Of a DNA stretch of 64,000 nucleotides, positions 16,832 through 25,620 are shown in pieces. This stretch comes from Planctomycetota bacterium (lineage in GTDB: Bacteria; Planctomycetota; UBA8742; UBA2392), in contig JAOSKM010000001.1 of NCBI GenBank assembly GCA_027493625.1, positions 1,641,489-1,705,488 of the forward strand, given 5' to 3'. Made by a program: the position numbers and the translations under genes. The notes beneath the pieces are model-generated. The model saw only the letters and a program-made list of their open reading frames with translations, did not search any database and was not told where the DNA came from. How positions within the stretch are numbered: the stretch's first letter is position 1; each line of letters opens with the position of its first letter.

Positions 16832-18977
16832 ACCCCCCGTACCGCTTCAACAAGCCTTCCACGAACTCGTCTTTCTCGCCGCGTGCTCGCCACTCGGCCG
16901 CCAGTTTGCGCGCGCGCTCGGACAGGCCGTTCAGCGATAGTTCGCAGATCAGCTCCAGTCTTTGCAACGCCGGCTCGCTGCCGGTGACGTCGCGGTGCTT
17001 CTCGAGCCGCGCGAGCGCCCAGTCCGTGCGGCCCAGCGACATACACAGCAGCGCCGCATTGCGGATATCCAGCGCGTCGAACTCGCTGCCCGCGCACAGC
17101 TCGTCGATCAGCTTCAGCGCCAGCAGGTCGTCGCCCTGCTTCGCGGCCGTCTCGGCGAACAGGCGCATGAACGCCACGGAGCGTTCACCCCGTGTGTAGG
17201 CCTCGCGGCACAGGTCAAAACGCGTCTCGCCCTGCTTGCGCGGCAGCAGCCGCAGCACCGGGCGCGGGTCCTCAGGCTGCTCCTGCATCGCGCGCACGAA
17301 CCAGGCGTCGGCCTCGACCGACTTGTTCTGGCTCAGCAGCAGCTCCCCCACCGCCAGGGGCAACGGCTGGCCGTCAAGCAAGGCCCCGGGCTTGGCCCGC
17401 TGGCCCAGCACCAGCAGCGCCCGGTTGGCACGCTCGACGTCGCCGGCCGCGTCGGCCAGCCGGTAGACGGCCAGGGCCTCATCGGCATCGCCGCCGGCGT
17501 CCGTTCCCAGCAGGGTCTCGCACACCACGGGCTGCAGGCGCTTCGCCAGGTCGTACACCAGGCGCGCGCGCGGCTCGGCGTCGACGGCCGGGATCGCAAG
17601 CCAGGCCGGGTCCAGGTCGCGCAGGGCCTCGCGGGCCTGTTCAACCGTGAGGGCTCCCGCATGGCGCTCAAGCAGCGCGCTGCACAGGCTGCGGCCCTCG
17701 GGGGTTTCCATGGTCAGGCGCAAGCGGGCGGCAAGTTCAATCAGCATCTGCGACAGCAGCAGCACTGGCTGGCGGCCGTCGCGCAGGCCGAATGACTCGC
17801 CGTTGAAGGTCTGCATACCCTCGCGCGTCTCATGGCCCAGCAGCGGCCGTGACGGCCCAAGCGGCGCCACCAGCTGCGTGGGCATGCCACAGCCCTGGGA
17901 CAGCACCTGCAGCGTGACGATCAGGGACGCCTGCCCGCCGCCCGCGGAGTAAAGCACGTCGGATACCAGCACCTTGTCGCCCGCGGTCTCGGCGGGGTAG
18001 AGCGCGAGCTGCAGCTCACGACGCGCGTGCTCGATGTAGGCATCGAGCAGCTGCTTGCGCTGCTCGCGCCAGGTGGGCTCGGCGGCGATCACCCCTTCGC
18101 CGAAGCGGCGCACGCGCGCGGCCGTCTGGTCGGGAGGGAAGCTGAGGCGTCGCGGCTCGAGCTGCTGCACCAGTTGCTCGAGGCCCAGCATCAGGCGCGC
18201 GAGCTCGCCAGGCGTGAGGTTGTCCGGCCTGGCCTCGAGCGGGTTGACGGTCTGCTCCAGGGGCGCAAGCTCAAGCCGCGCCGGGTAGCCCGCGGCTTCG
18301 GCGTCAAAGGGCGTGTCGGGCTGCTCGGGCGTGTTGCCGGCCCGGTTGCCGCCGCCGCGCGGGGAGCGGTTGTCGCCCGCAACGCTGTCATTGAACGCGG
18401 GAGCCGTGCCCGACCACGGCCCGGCCAGGAACGCGAGCATCAGCGCCACGGCGCCCAACACGCCGATCAGTACCACGGCCATCAGCGCGCGGCGCAGACG
18501 CGGCGGCCGGCCCGGCCTTGCCGGCTCTGCGCTCGGGGGCGGACCGGTCAGCACGGCATAGGCGGCGGCGGGGATTTCGGGCTCGGGCAGCGTGCTGGGC
18601 TCTTGATCGCTGAAGCGCACCCGGCCGATTTCGTCCGTCAGTGTCAGCGGCCCCTCGCCATGGATCATCAGCTGGTTGAGGGCGCTGCGTGCGCGCTTGG
18701 AGAGCTTGTCCACGTGCCGGCTGAACTGCTCCGGGCTGAGTGCCTTGGTGACACCCAGCAGCTCGCGCAACTGCTTCTGCAGGTTTTCGTCGACGCCCTC
18801 ATAGTTGAGCACGAAGGCTTTCTCGAGCTCGCGTCGGGCGTCCGCGAAGTCGGCCATCAGCCCGGGCGGTACATCGCCGCTTTCGCGCGCCAGCTTGCGC
18901 GCGAAATTCAGCACGGCGTCCATGCGACGCAAAGGCTCGCGCAGCGCGGCGATGATCTGTGGAACCTGATCCGGCAT
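16830..18977 (-). CDS. Single-pass membrane protein with large TPR-like extracytoplasmic domain
   Basis: A 715-residue protein of unknown family. Residues 1-160 are helical and cytoplasmic by position (about 110 charged residues followed by a Pro-rich linker), residues 164-186 form one membrane helix (ALMAVVLIGVLGAVALMLAFL), followed by a Pro/Gly/Asn-rich spacer and about 500 residues of helical repeats (ADEALAVYRLADAAGDVERA, NAALLCMSLGRTDWALARLEKH) resembling TPR-type solenoids. It is upstream of the ECF sigma factor on the same strand; a role as its membrane regulator is possible because anti-sigma factors often have this topology, but no zinc or anti-sigma motif is seen. Confidence 0.65.
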   Translation of the reverse strand: MPDQVPQIIAALREPLRRMDAVLNFARKLARESGDVPPGLMADFADARRELEKAFVLNYEGVDENLQKQLRELLGVTKALSPEQFSRHVDKLSKRARSALNQLMIHGEGPLTLTDEIGRVRFSDQEPSTLPEPEIPAAAYAVLTGPPPSAEPARPGRPPRLRRALMAVVLIGVLGAVALMLAFLAGPWSGTAPAFNDSVAGDNRSPRGGGNRAGNTPEQPDTPFDAEAAGYPARLELAPLEQTVNPLEARPDNLTPGELARLMLGLEQLVQQLEPRRLSFPPDQTAARVRRFGEGVIAAEPTWREQRKQLLDAYIEHARRELQLALYPAETAGDKVLVSDVLYSAGGGQASLIVTLQVLSQGCGMPTQLVAPLGPSRPLLGHETREGMQTFNGESFGLRDGRQPVLLLSQMLIELAARLRLTMETPEGRSLCSALLERHAGALTVEQAREALRDLDPAWLAIPAVDAEPRARLVYDLAKRLQPVVCETLLGTDAGGDADEALAVYRLADAAGDVERANRALLVLGQRAKPGALLDGQPLPLAVGELLLSQNKSVEADAWFVRAMQEQPEDPRPVLRLLPRKQGETRFDLCREAYTRGERSVAFMRLFAETAAKQGDDLLALKLIDELCAGSEFDALDIRNAALLCMSLGRTDWALARLEKHRDVTGSEPALQRLELICELSLNGLSERARKLAAEWRARGEKDEFVEGLLKRYGG

Positions 18978-19028
18978 ACCGGCCGATCTCCCGGGGTAAC
19001 CGCAGTCGCGGCCCAGGGGGAGGGACCG

Positions 19029-19523
19029 CTAGCCCTTCAGTTTCTGCTGCAGCCGCGCGTCCTTTTCCAGCACCTTGGCGGTTTGCGCGGCGCGCCACTC
19101 TATCACTTTTTTCGCCACGTTCGCGTCGCCCGTGCCGATGATTTGCGCCGCCAGCACCGCGGCATTCACCGCACCGTCGATGCCCACCGTGGCCACCGGC
19201 ACGCCGGGTGGCATCTGCGATGTGCTCAGCAGCGCGTCCAGGCCGTTCAGCGCCCCGGATGCCACCGGGATGCCGATCACCGGCCTGGCGCTGTGCGCGG
19301 CCACAGCGCCGGCCAGGTGCGCGGCCATGCCCGCCGCGCAGATGAATACTTTCACCCCGTTGGCCTCGGCATGTTGCACGAATTCCCGGGTCTGCTCCGG
19401 GGTGCGGTGCGCGGAAAGCACACGGCCTTCGACGGAAATGCCGAGTTCTTTGAGTGTCGTGAAGCCCGCCTCAAGCTTGGGCAGGTCGCTGTCAGATCCC
19501 ATCAGCCAGGCTACTTGTGCCAT
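19029..19523 (-). CDS. purE: N5-carboxyaminoimidazole ribonucleotide mutase
   Basis: A 164-residue class I PurE of purine synthesis, converting N5-CAIR to CAIR. Visible: the N-terminal GSDSDLP substrate loop, SAHRTPEQT with the catalytic His, [20 protein letters not shown] and the [20 protein letters not shown] segment typical of class I. It follows purC on the same strand after a 111-bp gap filled with hairpins. No purK is adjacent. Confidence 0.95.
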   Translation of the reverse strand: MAQVAWLMGSDSDLPKLEAGFTTLKELGISVEGRVLSAHRTPEQTREFVQHAEANGVKVFICAAGMAAHLAGAVAAHSARPVIGIPVASGALNGLDALLSTSQMPPGVPVATVGIDGAVNAAVLAAQIIGTGDANVAKKVIEWRAAQTAKVLEKDARLQQKLKG

Positions 19524-19549
19524 GGTTTCTCCCTTCGCATTCGGTGTGG

Positions 19550-19627
19550 CACGGGTGTCCCCACCCGTGTGCGGCGGCCTGCCGCCGCCTCCGTCGCGCC
19601 TCGGGCATGGATGCGGACATCCATGCC
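19550..19627. repeat. Three stacked hairpins between purC and purE
   Basis: CACGGGTG/CACCCGTG (19550-19569), GCGGCGGC/GCCGCCGC (19571-19588) and GGCATGGATG/CATCCATGCC (19604-19627), all perfect. They could attenuate read-through from purC into purE, or are mobile palindromes that landed there. Confidence 0.8.
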
Positions 19628-19634
19628 ACCAACA

Positions 19635-20513
19635 TCAACCCTTAAGCCGGTCAATCACTTCCCGGTATCGGGCCGCGGTGCGTTCCACGATTTCGTCCGG
19701 CAGGTCCGGGGGCGGGGCCTTCTTGTTCCAGGGCTGGGTTTCCAGCCAGTCGCGCACGATCTGCTTGTCGAAGCTGTCCGGGTTTTTGCCGACCTGGTAG
19801 GTCTTGGCGTCCCAGAAGCGGCTGCTGTCGGGCGTCAGCATTTCGTCGCAGATCGCGAGCTGGCCGTCGATCATGCCGAACTCGAACTTGGTGTCGGCAA
19901 TGATGATGTCCTTCTTGTGGGCGTAATCGGCGGCCTGGGTGTACAGCGAAAGCGTCAGGTCGTGCAGGCGGTTCGCCATGTCGATGCCGACGATCTGCGC
20001 CGCGCGCTCGAAATCGATGTTCTCGTCGTGCTCGCCCTGGTCGGCCTTGGTGGCCGGCGTGAACAGCGGGCGCGGCAGCTTCTCGGCCAACTGCATGCCC
20101 GCGGGCAGGGTGTGGCCGCAGACGGCGCCGGTCTTCTGGTAGTCTTTCCAGCCGCTGCCGACGATATAGCCGCGCGCCACGCACTCGACCTTCAGCATGT
20201 TGGCCTTGTGCACGTACATGGTGCGGCCTTCGAGCTGGTCTCGGTACTTGCGGACCTGCTCGGGCATCTGGTCGACGTCGGCGGTAATCAGGTGGTTGCC
20301 GACGCTGCCCTTGAAGAAGTCGAACCAGAACAGGCTGATCTCGGTCAGCATCTTGCCGCGGTCAGGGATGCCGCGGGACATCACCACGTCAAAGGCACTG
20401 AGCCTGTCCGTGGTGACCATCAGGTAGTTGCCTTCCACTTCGTAGATATCGCGCACCTTGCCGCTGTAGATGCGCTTGAGGTCCGGCATGTCGGTCTTCA
20501 GTAGTTCGGCCAT
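19635..20513 (-). CDS. purC: Phosphoribosylaminoimidazole-succinocarboxamide synthase
   Basis: A 292-residue SAICAR synthetase, ATP-dependent ligation of aspartate to CAIR. Visible: [19 protein letters not shown] nucleotide loop, [12 protein letters not shown], the [20 protein letters not shown] substrate loop, and [19 protein letters not shown] near the metal site. Length matches the long (about 290-300) form. It is the first gene of a likely purC-purE unit. Confidence 0.96.
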   Translation of the reverse strand: MAELLKTDMPDLKRIYSGKVRDIYEVEGNYLMVTTDRLSAFDVVMSRGIPDRGKMLTEISLFWFDFFKGSVGNHLITADVDQMPEQVRKYRDQLEGRTMYVHKANMLKVECVARGYIVGSGWKDYQKTGAVCGHTLPAGMQLAEKLPRPLFTPATKADQGEHDENIDFERAAQIVGIDMANRLHDLTLSLYTQAADYAHKKDIIIADTKFEFGMIDGQLAICDEMLTPDSSRFWDAKTYQVGKNPDSFDKQIVRDWLETQPWNKKAPPPDLPDEIVERTAARYREVIDRLKG

Positions 20514-20570
20514 GGTTTCCTTCGCGCCCGTGGTCAGTGGCAGACTTTATTGGTCAACGAATCCGCTTCG

Positions 20571-21325
20571 TCAAGCGGATTCGCCGCCAAGCGTCGGCTT
20601 CTCGGCGAGCACGACCTGTCGACGCGATGTGGATTCATGGAAGGGCGTGCCGTCCAGCTCGCTATGTCTGGCGCTCACACGCAGGCCGGCGCTTGTGAGG
20701 AACCGGTCCAGCTCGGCGGGTGTGAACAGACGCACGCTTTCGTGCCAGCCGCGCGGAGGCATACCCTCCGGGATGTACTCGACGTCTTTGATCACGCGCT
20801 TCAACGCGGGGTCGTAACGGCGCTTCTGCCTGAGAGTCAGGCCGTCACGCTGCTCGGTGCTTTCGGGTTGCAGGTTGCGCACGGTGACCTCGGCGTTCAT
20901 GTGGTCGATCACCAGCCGGCCGCCCGGCTTCAGGACACGGAAGACCTCCGCCAGTACGCGGTGGTGCGCGTCGTCATCGGGAAAGTACCCGAAGCTGGAA
21001 AACAGGTTGGTCACCACGTCGAACAGGCCGTCCGCGAACGGAATCGCCCGCGCGTCAGCCCGTACCGCGCTGCCGCCAAGTCCGCCCGCCTGCAGCAGCG
21101 TGAACGACAGGTCCAGCCCCACGGCCTGCAGGCCCGAGGCGCGCATCGGCAGCAGGTGACGCCCGGCGCCGCAGCACAGGTCAAGTACACGGCCGTGGCG
21201 GGGCAGCAACCCCCTCCCAGCATCTGGTTGACCTGCTGCTGGCCCTGCACGGGCGAACGGTGGCGATAAACCTCGAGATACTCAGAGGCGAAGGCGCGCT
21301 CGTACCAGGGGCGGCTTTCCGTCAT
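20571..21325 (-). CDS. SAM-dependent methyltransferase (apparent frameshift)
   Basis: A class I methyltransferase. The main frame shows motif I VLDLCCGAGRHLLPM, GLDLSFTLL, ADARAIPFADGLFDVVTNLF and the post-motif LKPGGRLVID. The N-terminal part is in another frame: MTESRPWYERAFASEYLEVY from ATG 21325, a start typical of this group. One G added to the run read as C5 at 21210-21214 on the plus strand joins the two into 251 residues with LGGGLLPRHGRVLDLCC across the junction. Substrate unknown. It sits upstream of purC on the same strand, 57 bp before it. Confidence 0.82.
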
Positions 21326-21399
21326 GGCTGGAGTCTAGCCGCACCCCGTGTCCGGTTACAGCGGCGGAAAGCGCTGCTAGGATGCCTAGCGGAGAAACC

Positions 21400-21777
21400 G
21401 TGTCGCGAACCCTGTACAAAACCGGATTGCCCCTCGCCTTGATGGCGGCGCTGATCCTGACCCTGCCAGCCTGCGGCGGCGGCCCCGAGGAAATCTGGCA
21501 GCCGGAGGTGCTGGTCGAAGAGCAGCCCCTTGAGGACGTGCGCTTCAAGGAAACCTTCACGGCCGGCAAGATGAGCCTGACCGCCACGCGCAGGGTGCGC
21601 GCGAAAGAGACGCCGATCGAGCGCCTGCACCTGCATTACACCGAAACCTGGTCGGACTTTGACTGGGACAGTTTCGGGCTTGTGTTCTGGTCGGTGCTGG
21701 GCGGCATCGTTTCGGTGGGCCTGTACTTCCTGTTCGCGTTCGTCGTGTTCGACACCACCGATGATGATGAAGATTAG
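21400..21777 (+). CDS. Small lipoprotein with C-terminal membrane segment
   Basis: About 125 residues. A lipoprotein signal (LPLALMAALILTLPAC, lipobox LPAC) is followed by a polar domain and then a second hydrophobic helix (FWSVLGGIVSVGLYFLFAFV) and an acidic DTTDDDED tail. No family recognised. The start is probably GTG 21400 with GGAGA just upstream; ATG 21382 in the same frame is the alternative. The stop overlaps the next lipoprotein gene by about 17 bp, implying coupling. Confidence 0.65.
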   Translation: MSRTLYKTGLPLALMAALILTLPACGGGPEEIWQPEVLVEEQPLEDVRFKETFTAGKMSLTATRRVRAKETPIERLHLHYTETWSDFDWDSFGLVFWSVLGGIVSVGLYFLFAFVVFDTTDDDED

Positions 21778-22276
21778 CCTGCTGCTGTGCCTGCTGTTGT
21801 GCGGCTGCGCCACGCGCAGCTGGACAGAAGCCACCGACCAGTACCGCACCACCGGCCTGTCGAACGAGGTGGTGGAGGATCGCGCCGTGGCGGGCGAGTT
21901 CTTTGAGCTCCGTACGCCCATGGAAGCTGACGGCTTTCACATCGTGGAATCCGTCAACACCGACGACACCGGCCGCATGCAGATCGACCTGCTGCCCCCC
22001 GCCCTGCAATGCCTGCACTACGGCCACGACGTGAACCTTGAGCTGTACTCCTTTGAGGAAGAGAAGGTGGTCTACACCCGCACGCTCACGACAGAGGAAA
22101 GCCGCGGCGTAATCCGCGAACAGAGCGTACAGGCCAAGCTGGGCGCGGAAATCCGCCTGCGCAAGCGAGCAGCCGACCTGCTGGACAAGCTGATCCAGTC
22201 CACCAGCGACAGGGAACTGCGCGAGCAACTGGACGCCATCCGCAACAAGGTAAAGCTCCGCCTGGAGTGGGAGTAG
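21761..22276 (+). CDS. Lipoprotein of unknown function
   Basis: About 170 residues beginning with three consecutive ATG codons (21761, 21764, 21767), then KISLLLCLLLCGCATRSW: a short signal peptide with lipobox LCGC. The remainder is mixed alpha/beta with a C-terminal basic helix (KLGAEIRLRKRAADLLDKLI). It overlaps the preceding lipoprotein gene, so the two probably form an operon. Not recognised further. Confidence 0.65.
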   Translation: MMMKISLLLCLLLCGCATRSWTEATDQYRTTGLSNEVVEDRAVAGEFFELRTPMEADGFHIVESVNTDDTGRMQIDLLPPALQCLHYGHDVNLELYSFEEEKVVYTRTLTTEESRGVIREQSVQAKLGAEIRLRKRAADLLDKLIQSTSDRELREQLDAIRNKVKLRLEWE

Positions 22277-22285
22277 GCGCCAGCG

Positions 22286-22360
22286 GAACAGGAGCCGCAA
22301 GCGCAAGTGCGCGGCCTTTGTGGCTGCCTTCGGTCCGCGATTGCGCTTGCGGCTCTTGTT
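22286..22360. repeat. Dispersed repeat D, copy 2, as an inverted pair
   Basis: AACAGGAGCCGCAAGCGCAA (22287-22306) pairs with 22341-22360 (19 of 20). The left arm extends as GTGCGCGGCC to 22315, matching the D family at 12315 and 32734. It lies after the lipoprotein gene and may stop its transcript. Confidence 0.8.
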
Positions 22361-22424
22361 CACCTTCCTGACAACAAACCGTGCAGTTATCGGACGTTTC
22401 TGCCGATGATTGGGCCGGAGAGAC

Positions 22425-23578
22425 ATGGGCGGGAAACTGGACATTGAAGTCGTGTCGGATCCGCGGCGCTGCCGTGAGTTCATCGACATGCCATGGCTGG
22501 TCAACGCCGGCGACGACGACTGGGCGCCGCCACTGCGCATGGCCGTGGACAAGCTGCTGAACCGCAGCAAGTACCCCTTCTTCAACCACGGCGACGCGGC
22601 ATTCTTCCTGGCCCGCCGCGGCCGTGAGCCCGTGGGGCGTATCGCCGCCATTGACAACAAGCTGCACGCGAAGACCTACAACGACGGCGTGGGTTTTTCG
22701 GCTTCTTCGAATGCGAAGACGACGCGGAAGCTTGCCGCGGCCTGCTTTCCCGCGCCGCGACCTGGGTGCGCGACCGGGGCTACAGTCGCGTGCGCGGGCC
22801 GCTCAATTACAGCGTCAACGACGAAAACCCCGGCGTGCTGTTCGAGGGCTACAACGGCCTGCCGTTGATCCTGATGGCCCACAACCCGGGCTACTACAAC
22901 CGGCTTCTTACCGACTGCGGCCTGGCCAAGGCCAAAGACCTGTACGCCTACCTGGTGACCAAGGCGACCATGGCCGGCGAGCGCTTCCAGCGCGTGATGA
23001 AAGCCGTGCGCCGCCGCGCGCCGCAGCTCGACATCCGTGAGGTGCGCCTGGACGGCAAAGGCTTCCGCCAGGACGTCGTTACGATGCTCAAGATCTTCAA
23101 CGAGGCCTGGTCGGCCAACTGGGGCTTCGTCGAGGTCACACCGCCGGAGGTGGACGCCATCGCCGCCGACCTCAAGCCGATCGTGGACCCCGACATCACC
23201 GCCATCGCCGAAATCGAAGGCAAGCCGGTCGGCATGATGGTGTGCGTGCCCAACGTGAACGAAATCCTGCGCAAGATCCCCAACGGCCGGCTGTTCCCCA
23301 CGGGCTGGTACAAGCTGCTGACGGGGCTGAGGGACATCCGGGGCTTCCGCACCATGCTGATGGGCGTGGTGCCGGAGTACCGCAACCGCGGCGTGGACGC
23401 GCTGATGATCGACAAGGTCATGCAGAGCGGCCTGGCTGCCGGCTACGAGTACTGCGAGCTGAGCTGGGTGCTGGAAGACAACGAAGCCATGACGTCGCTG
23501 GCCGACAAGGCCGGCGGTTTCCTGTATCGCAAGTACCGCATTTACGAGGCTGACACCGATGCGCTTATTCTCCCGTAA
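22425..23578 (+). CDS. GNAT-fold N-acetyltransferase-like protein (apparent frameshift)
   Basis: About 384 residues in two frames: 22425-about 22698 (MGGKLDIEVVSDPRRCREF, AAFFLARRGREPVGRIAAI) and onward to 23578. One T added to the T5 run at 22694-22698 gives the continuous DGVGFFGFFECEDDAEA. The C-terminal GNAT core shows the acetyl-CoA loop MGVVPEYRNRGVDALM and a following helix, with YCELSWVLEDNEAM. The middle RGPLNYSVNDENPGVLFEGY is characteristic of a large uncharacterised acetyltransferase group. Substrate unknown. The stop overlaps the PBP4 start by 20 bp. Confidence 0.8.
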
Positions 23579-25028
23579 TCTCCCGGTCTATCTGCTTGCT
23601 TCCCTGCTGCTGCTGGCGGCGCAGAACACCGTGCGCTCCGACAACGCGGGCCTCGACGCCACCACCCGCTCCGCCATCCTGGCCAAGCTGAAGAAGGCCG
23701 AGGGCAAACGCGGCACGGCCGGCTGCGTGATCCTGGACCTCGACACCGGCGAAACGCTGCTCAGCCACAACGCCGACAGCCCGCTGATCCCCGCCAGCAA
23801 CATGAAGCTGGTGACCACGCTGACGGCCCTTGACCAACTGGGCGGCGACTTCGAGTTCATCACCCGCGTGCTGGCCGACGGCAAGGTCGGCGACGACCGC
23901 CTGCAGGGCGACCTGTGCGTGATCGGCGGCGGCGACCCCAACCTCAGCGGGCGCTTTTACGAAAACGACCCGCTGGCCCTGTTCAAGGCCTGGGCGACGC
24001 AGCTGAAGCAGGCGGGAATCACCAGCGTGAGCGGCGACCTGAAGTACGACAGCACGCTGTTCGGCGGCGAAAGCTTCTGCGAAGGCTGGCCCCAGGACGA
24101 CCAGTACATCAAGTGGTACTGCGCCGAGGTCAGCGCGCTGGCTTTCAACGACAACTGCATCGGCATCCGCGTCACCCCCACCGGCGCCGGCAAGCCGGCG
24201 AAGATCGAGACGATCCCGGAAACCAGCTACGTCACCATCGTGAACCAGACCACCACCGCGCCCGGCCGAAAAGGCGCCGAGATCGGCATCGTCCGCCCCC
24301 GCGGCGAGAACACAATCACGGTAAAGGGCACGGTCTATGAGCAGGCCACCTGGGGCTACACGGTGGATGTCAGCGTGCACGACCCCGCGGCCTATGCCGC
24401 CACCGTGATCAAGGAAACCCTGGCACGCGAGGGCATCAGCGTGCAGGGCGGCATCAAGCCCGTCACGCTCACCAACGAAGACCTGCAGCGCTGCACGCTG
24501 CTGGTCGAGCACCGCGCCTCCCTGTTGCAGGCCTTGAAGCCCATCAACACCAACAGCCAGAACCTTCACGCCGAAATGCTGTTCCGCCAGCTTGGCCTGC
24601 GCTACTCCGGCAAGGGGACGTTCAAGACCGGCCGTGCGGCCGTGGAAGCCTACCTGACCGAGCAGAAGCTGCTGACCGAGGGCATTCATATTGAAGACGG
24701 CAGCGGCCTGGCGCGCGACAACCGCGTGACCCCAAACCTGCTGGTGAAACTGCTGAAGCGCGCCGCGGCGGACGAGCGCTTTGAAGCACTGCGCGACAGC
24801 CTGGCCGTCGGCGGCGAAGAGGGCACGCTGGAGAAACGCCTGACCGACAAGAGCGTGAAGGGCAAGGTGTTCGCCAAGACCGGCTACATCAACAACGTGC
24901 GCGCCCTCAGCGGCTACCTGTTCGCGGGCAAGCGCCGCTTCGCGTTCTCGATGCTCATGAACGACTGCGTCTACACCAAACAGATGCAGGACGAGATCAT
25001 CGAGACGCTGGCCAAGGCCGCCGAGTGA
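23559..25028 (+). CDS. dacB: D-alanyl-D-alanine carboxypeptidase/endopeptidase (PBP4, S13 family)
   Basis: A 489-residue periplasmic enzyme cleaving D-Ala-D-Ala and peptide cross-links in peptidoglycan. Signal peptide at 1-27 (LPVYLLASLLLLAAQNTV). Catalytic motifs: SNMK (residues 80-83), SQN (333-335), KTG (440-442), with DGSGLARDNRVTP between, and an internal inserted domain typical of PBP4. It overlaps the GNAT gene at its 5' end and the VanZ-like gene at its 3' end. Confidence 0.95.
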   Translation: MRLFSRNLPVYLLASLLLLAAQNTVRSDNAGLDATTRSAILAKLKKAEGKRGTAGCVILDLDTGETLLSHNADSPLIPASNMKLVTTLTALDQLGGDFEFITRVLADGKVGDDRLQGDLCVIGGGDPNLSGRFYENDPLALFKAWATQLKQAGITSVSGDLKYDSTLFGGESFCEGWPQDDQYIKWYCAEVSALAFNDNCIGIRVTPTGAGKPAKIETIPETSYVTIVNQTTTAPGRKGAEIGIVRPRGENTITVKGTVYEQATWGYTVDVSVHDPAAYAATVIKETLAREGISVQGGIKPVTLTNEDLQRCTLLVEHRASLLQALKPINTNSQNLHAEMLFRQLGLRYSGKGTFKTGRAAVEAYLTEQKLLTEGIHIEDGSGLARDNRVTPNLLVKLLKRAAADERFEALRDSLAVGGEEGTLEKRLTDKSVKGKVFAKTGYINNVRALSGYLFAGKRRFAFSMLMNDCVYTKQMQDEIIETLAKAAE

Positions 25029-25435
25029 TCAAACCTCGCCCGCAACTGGGCCTGGTACTTCTTGTGCTGGCGGGCGCCAGCATCGCCATGCTGCTGCTTG
25101 AGGGCAGCGGCGCGCCCGCCGAGGCCGGCCTGCCGCGCGTGCGCGGGCTCGACAAGCTGCTGCACTTCGGCGCTCACTTCTGGGTTGCCAGCCTGTTGTT
25201 CTGGGGCGGCCTGCTGCTGGGCCGCCCGGTTGAGTTTCACCGACGCCGCACGCTGTGGACCCTGCTGGTGCTGGTGCTCGATGCGGGCGCCGGCATCGGG
25301 ATCGAGCTGGTGCAGCGCCACGCCGGCGCATCCCACGGCCGCGTGTTCGACTGGAAAGACGTCAGCGCAAACCTGGCGGGAATGGTGGTAGCGCTGGGGG
25401 TAGGCTGGGCGGCAAGCAGGTGCAGGGCGAGGTGA
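25025..25435 (+). CDS. VanZ-like membrane protein
   Basis: A 136-residue protein with about four membrane helices. VanZ-family signatures: GLDKLLHFGAHFWVASLL in the second helix, the ELVQRHAGASHGRVFDWKDV loop and SANLAGMVVALGVGW at the end. The family is linked to glycopeptide (teicoplanin) tolerance and envelope functions, mechanism unknown. GTG start overlaps the dacB stop (GTGA), so it is coupled to a peptidoglycan enzyme. Confidence 0.85.
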   Translation: MIKPRPQLGLVLLVLAGASIAMLLLEGSGAPAEAGLPRVRGLDKLLHFGAHFWVASLLFWGGLLLGRPVEFHRRRTLWTLLVLVLDAGAGIGIELVQRHAGASHGRVFDWKDVSANLAGMVVALGVGWAASRCRAR

Positions 25436-25620
25436 AAGGGGAGAAGGGCTTGGGGTTTAGGGCTTGGGGCTTGGAGTTCGAGCGCATGCCGACGGCCAGC
25501 TGCCGCCTGCATCCTGCCTCCCGCCTCCCGCCTCCCCGATTGCCCCTGCATCGCGGCTGGAATTCGGGTAACCTGACGGGCCGTTCTGCGTACTAAACGC
25601 AGGGCGCGTCAGGAGATGGA

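Noticed and set aside
16675..17097. N-terminal extension of the ECF sigma factor
   Set aside because: The extra residues are translated repeat DNA and antisense-frame sequence of the upstream gene; the sigma family starts at ATG 16674.
18027..20504. 825-codon open frame on the plus strand
   Set aside because: Runs through the solenoid, purE and purC genes on the opposite strand, including their intergenic hairpins; not a gene.
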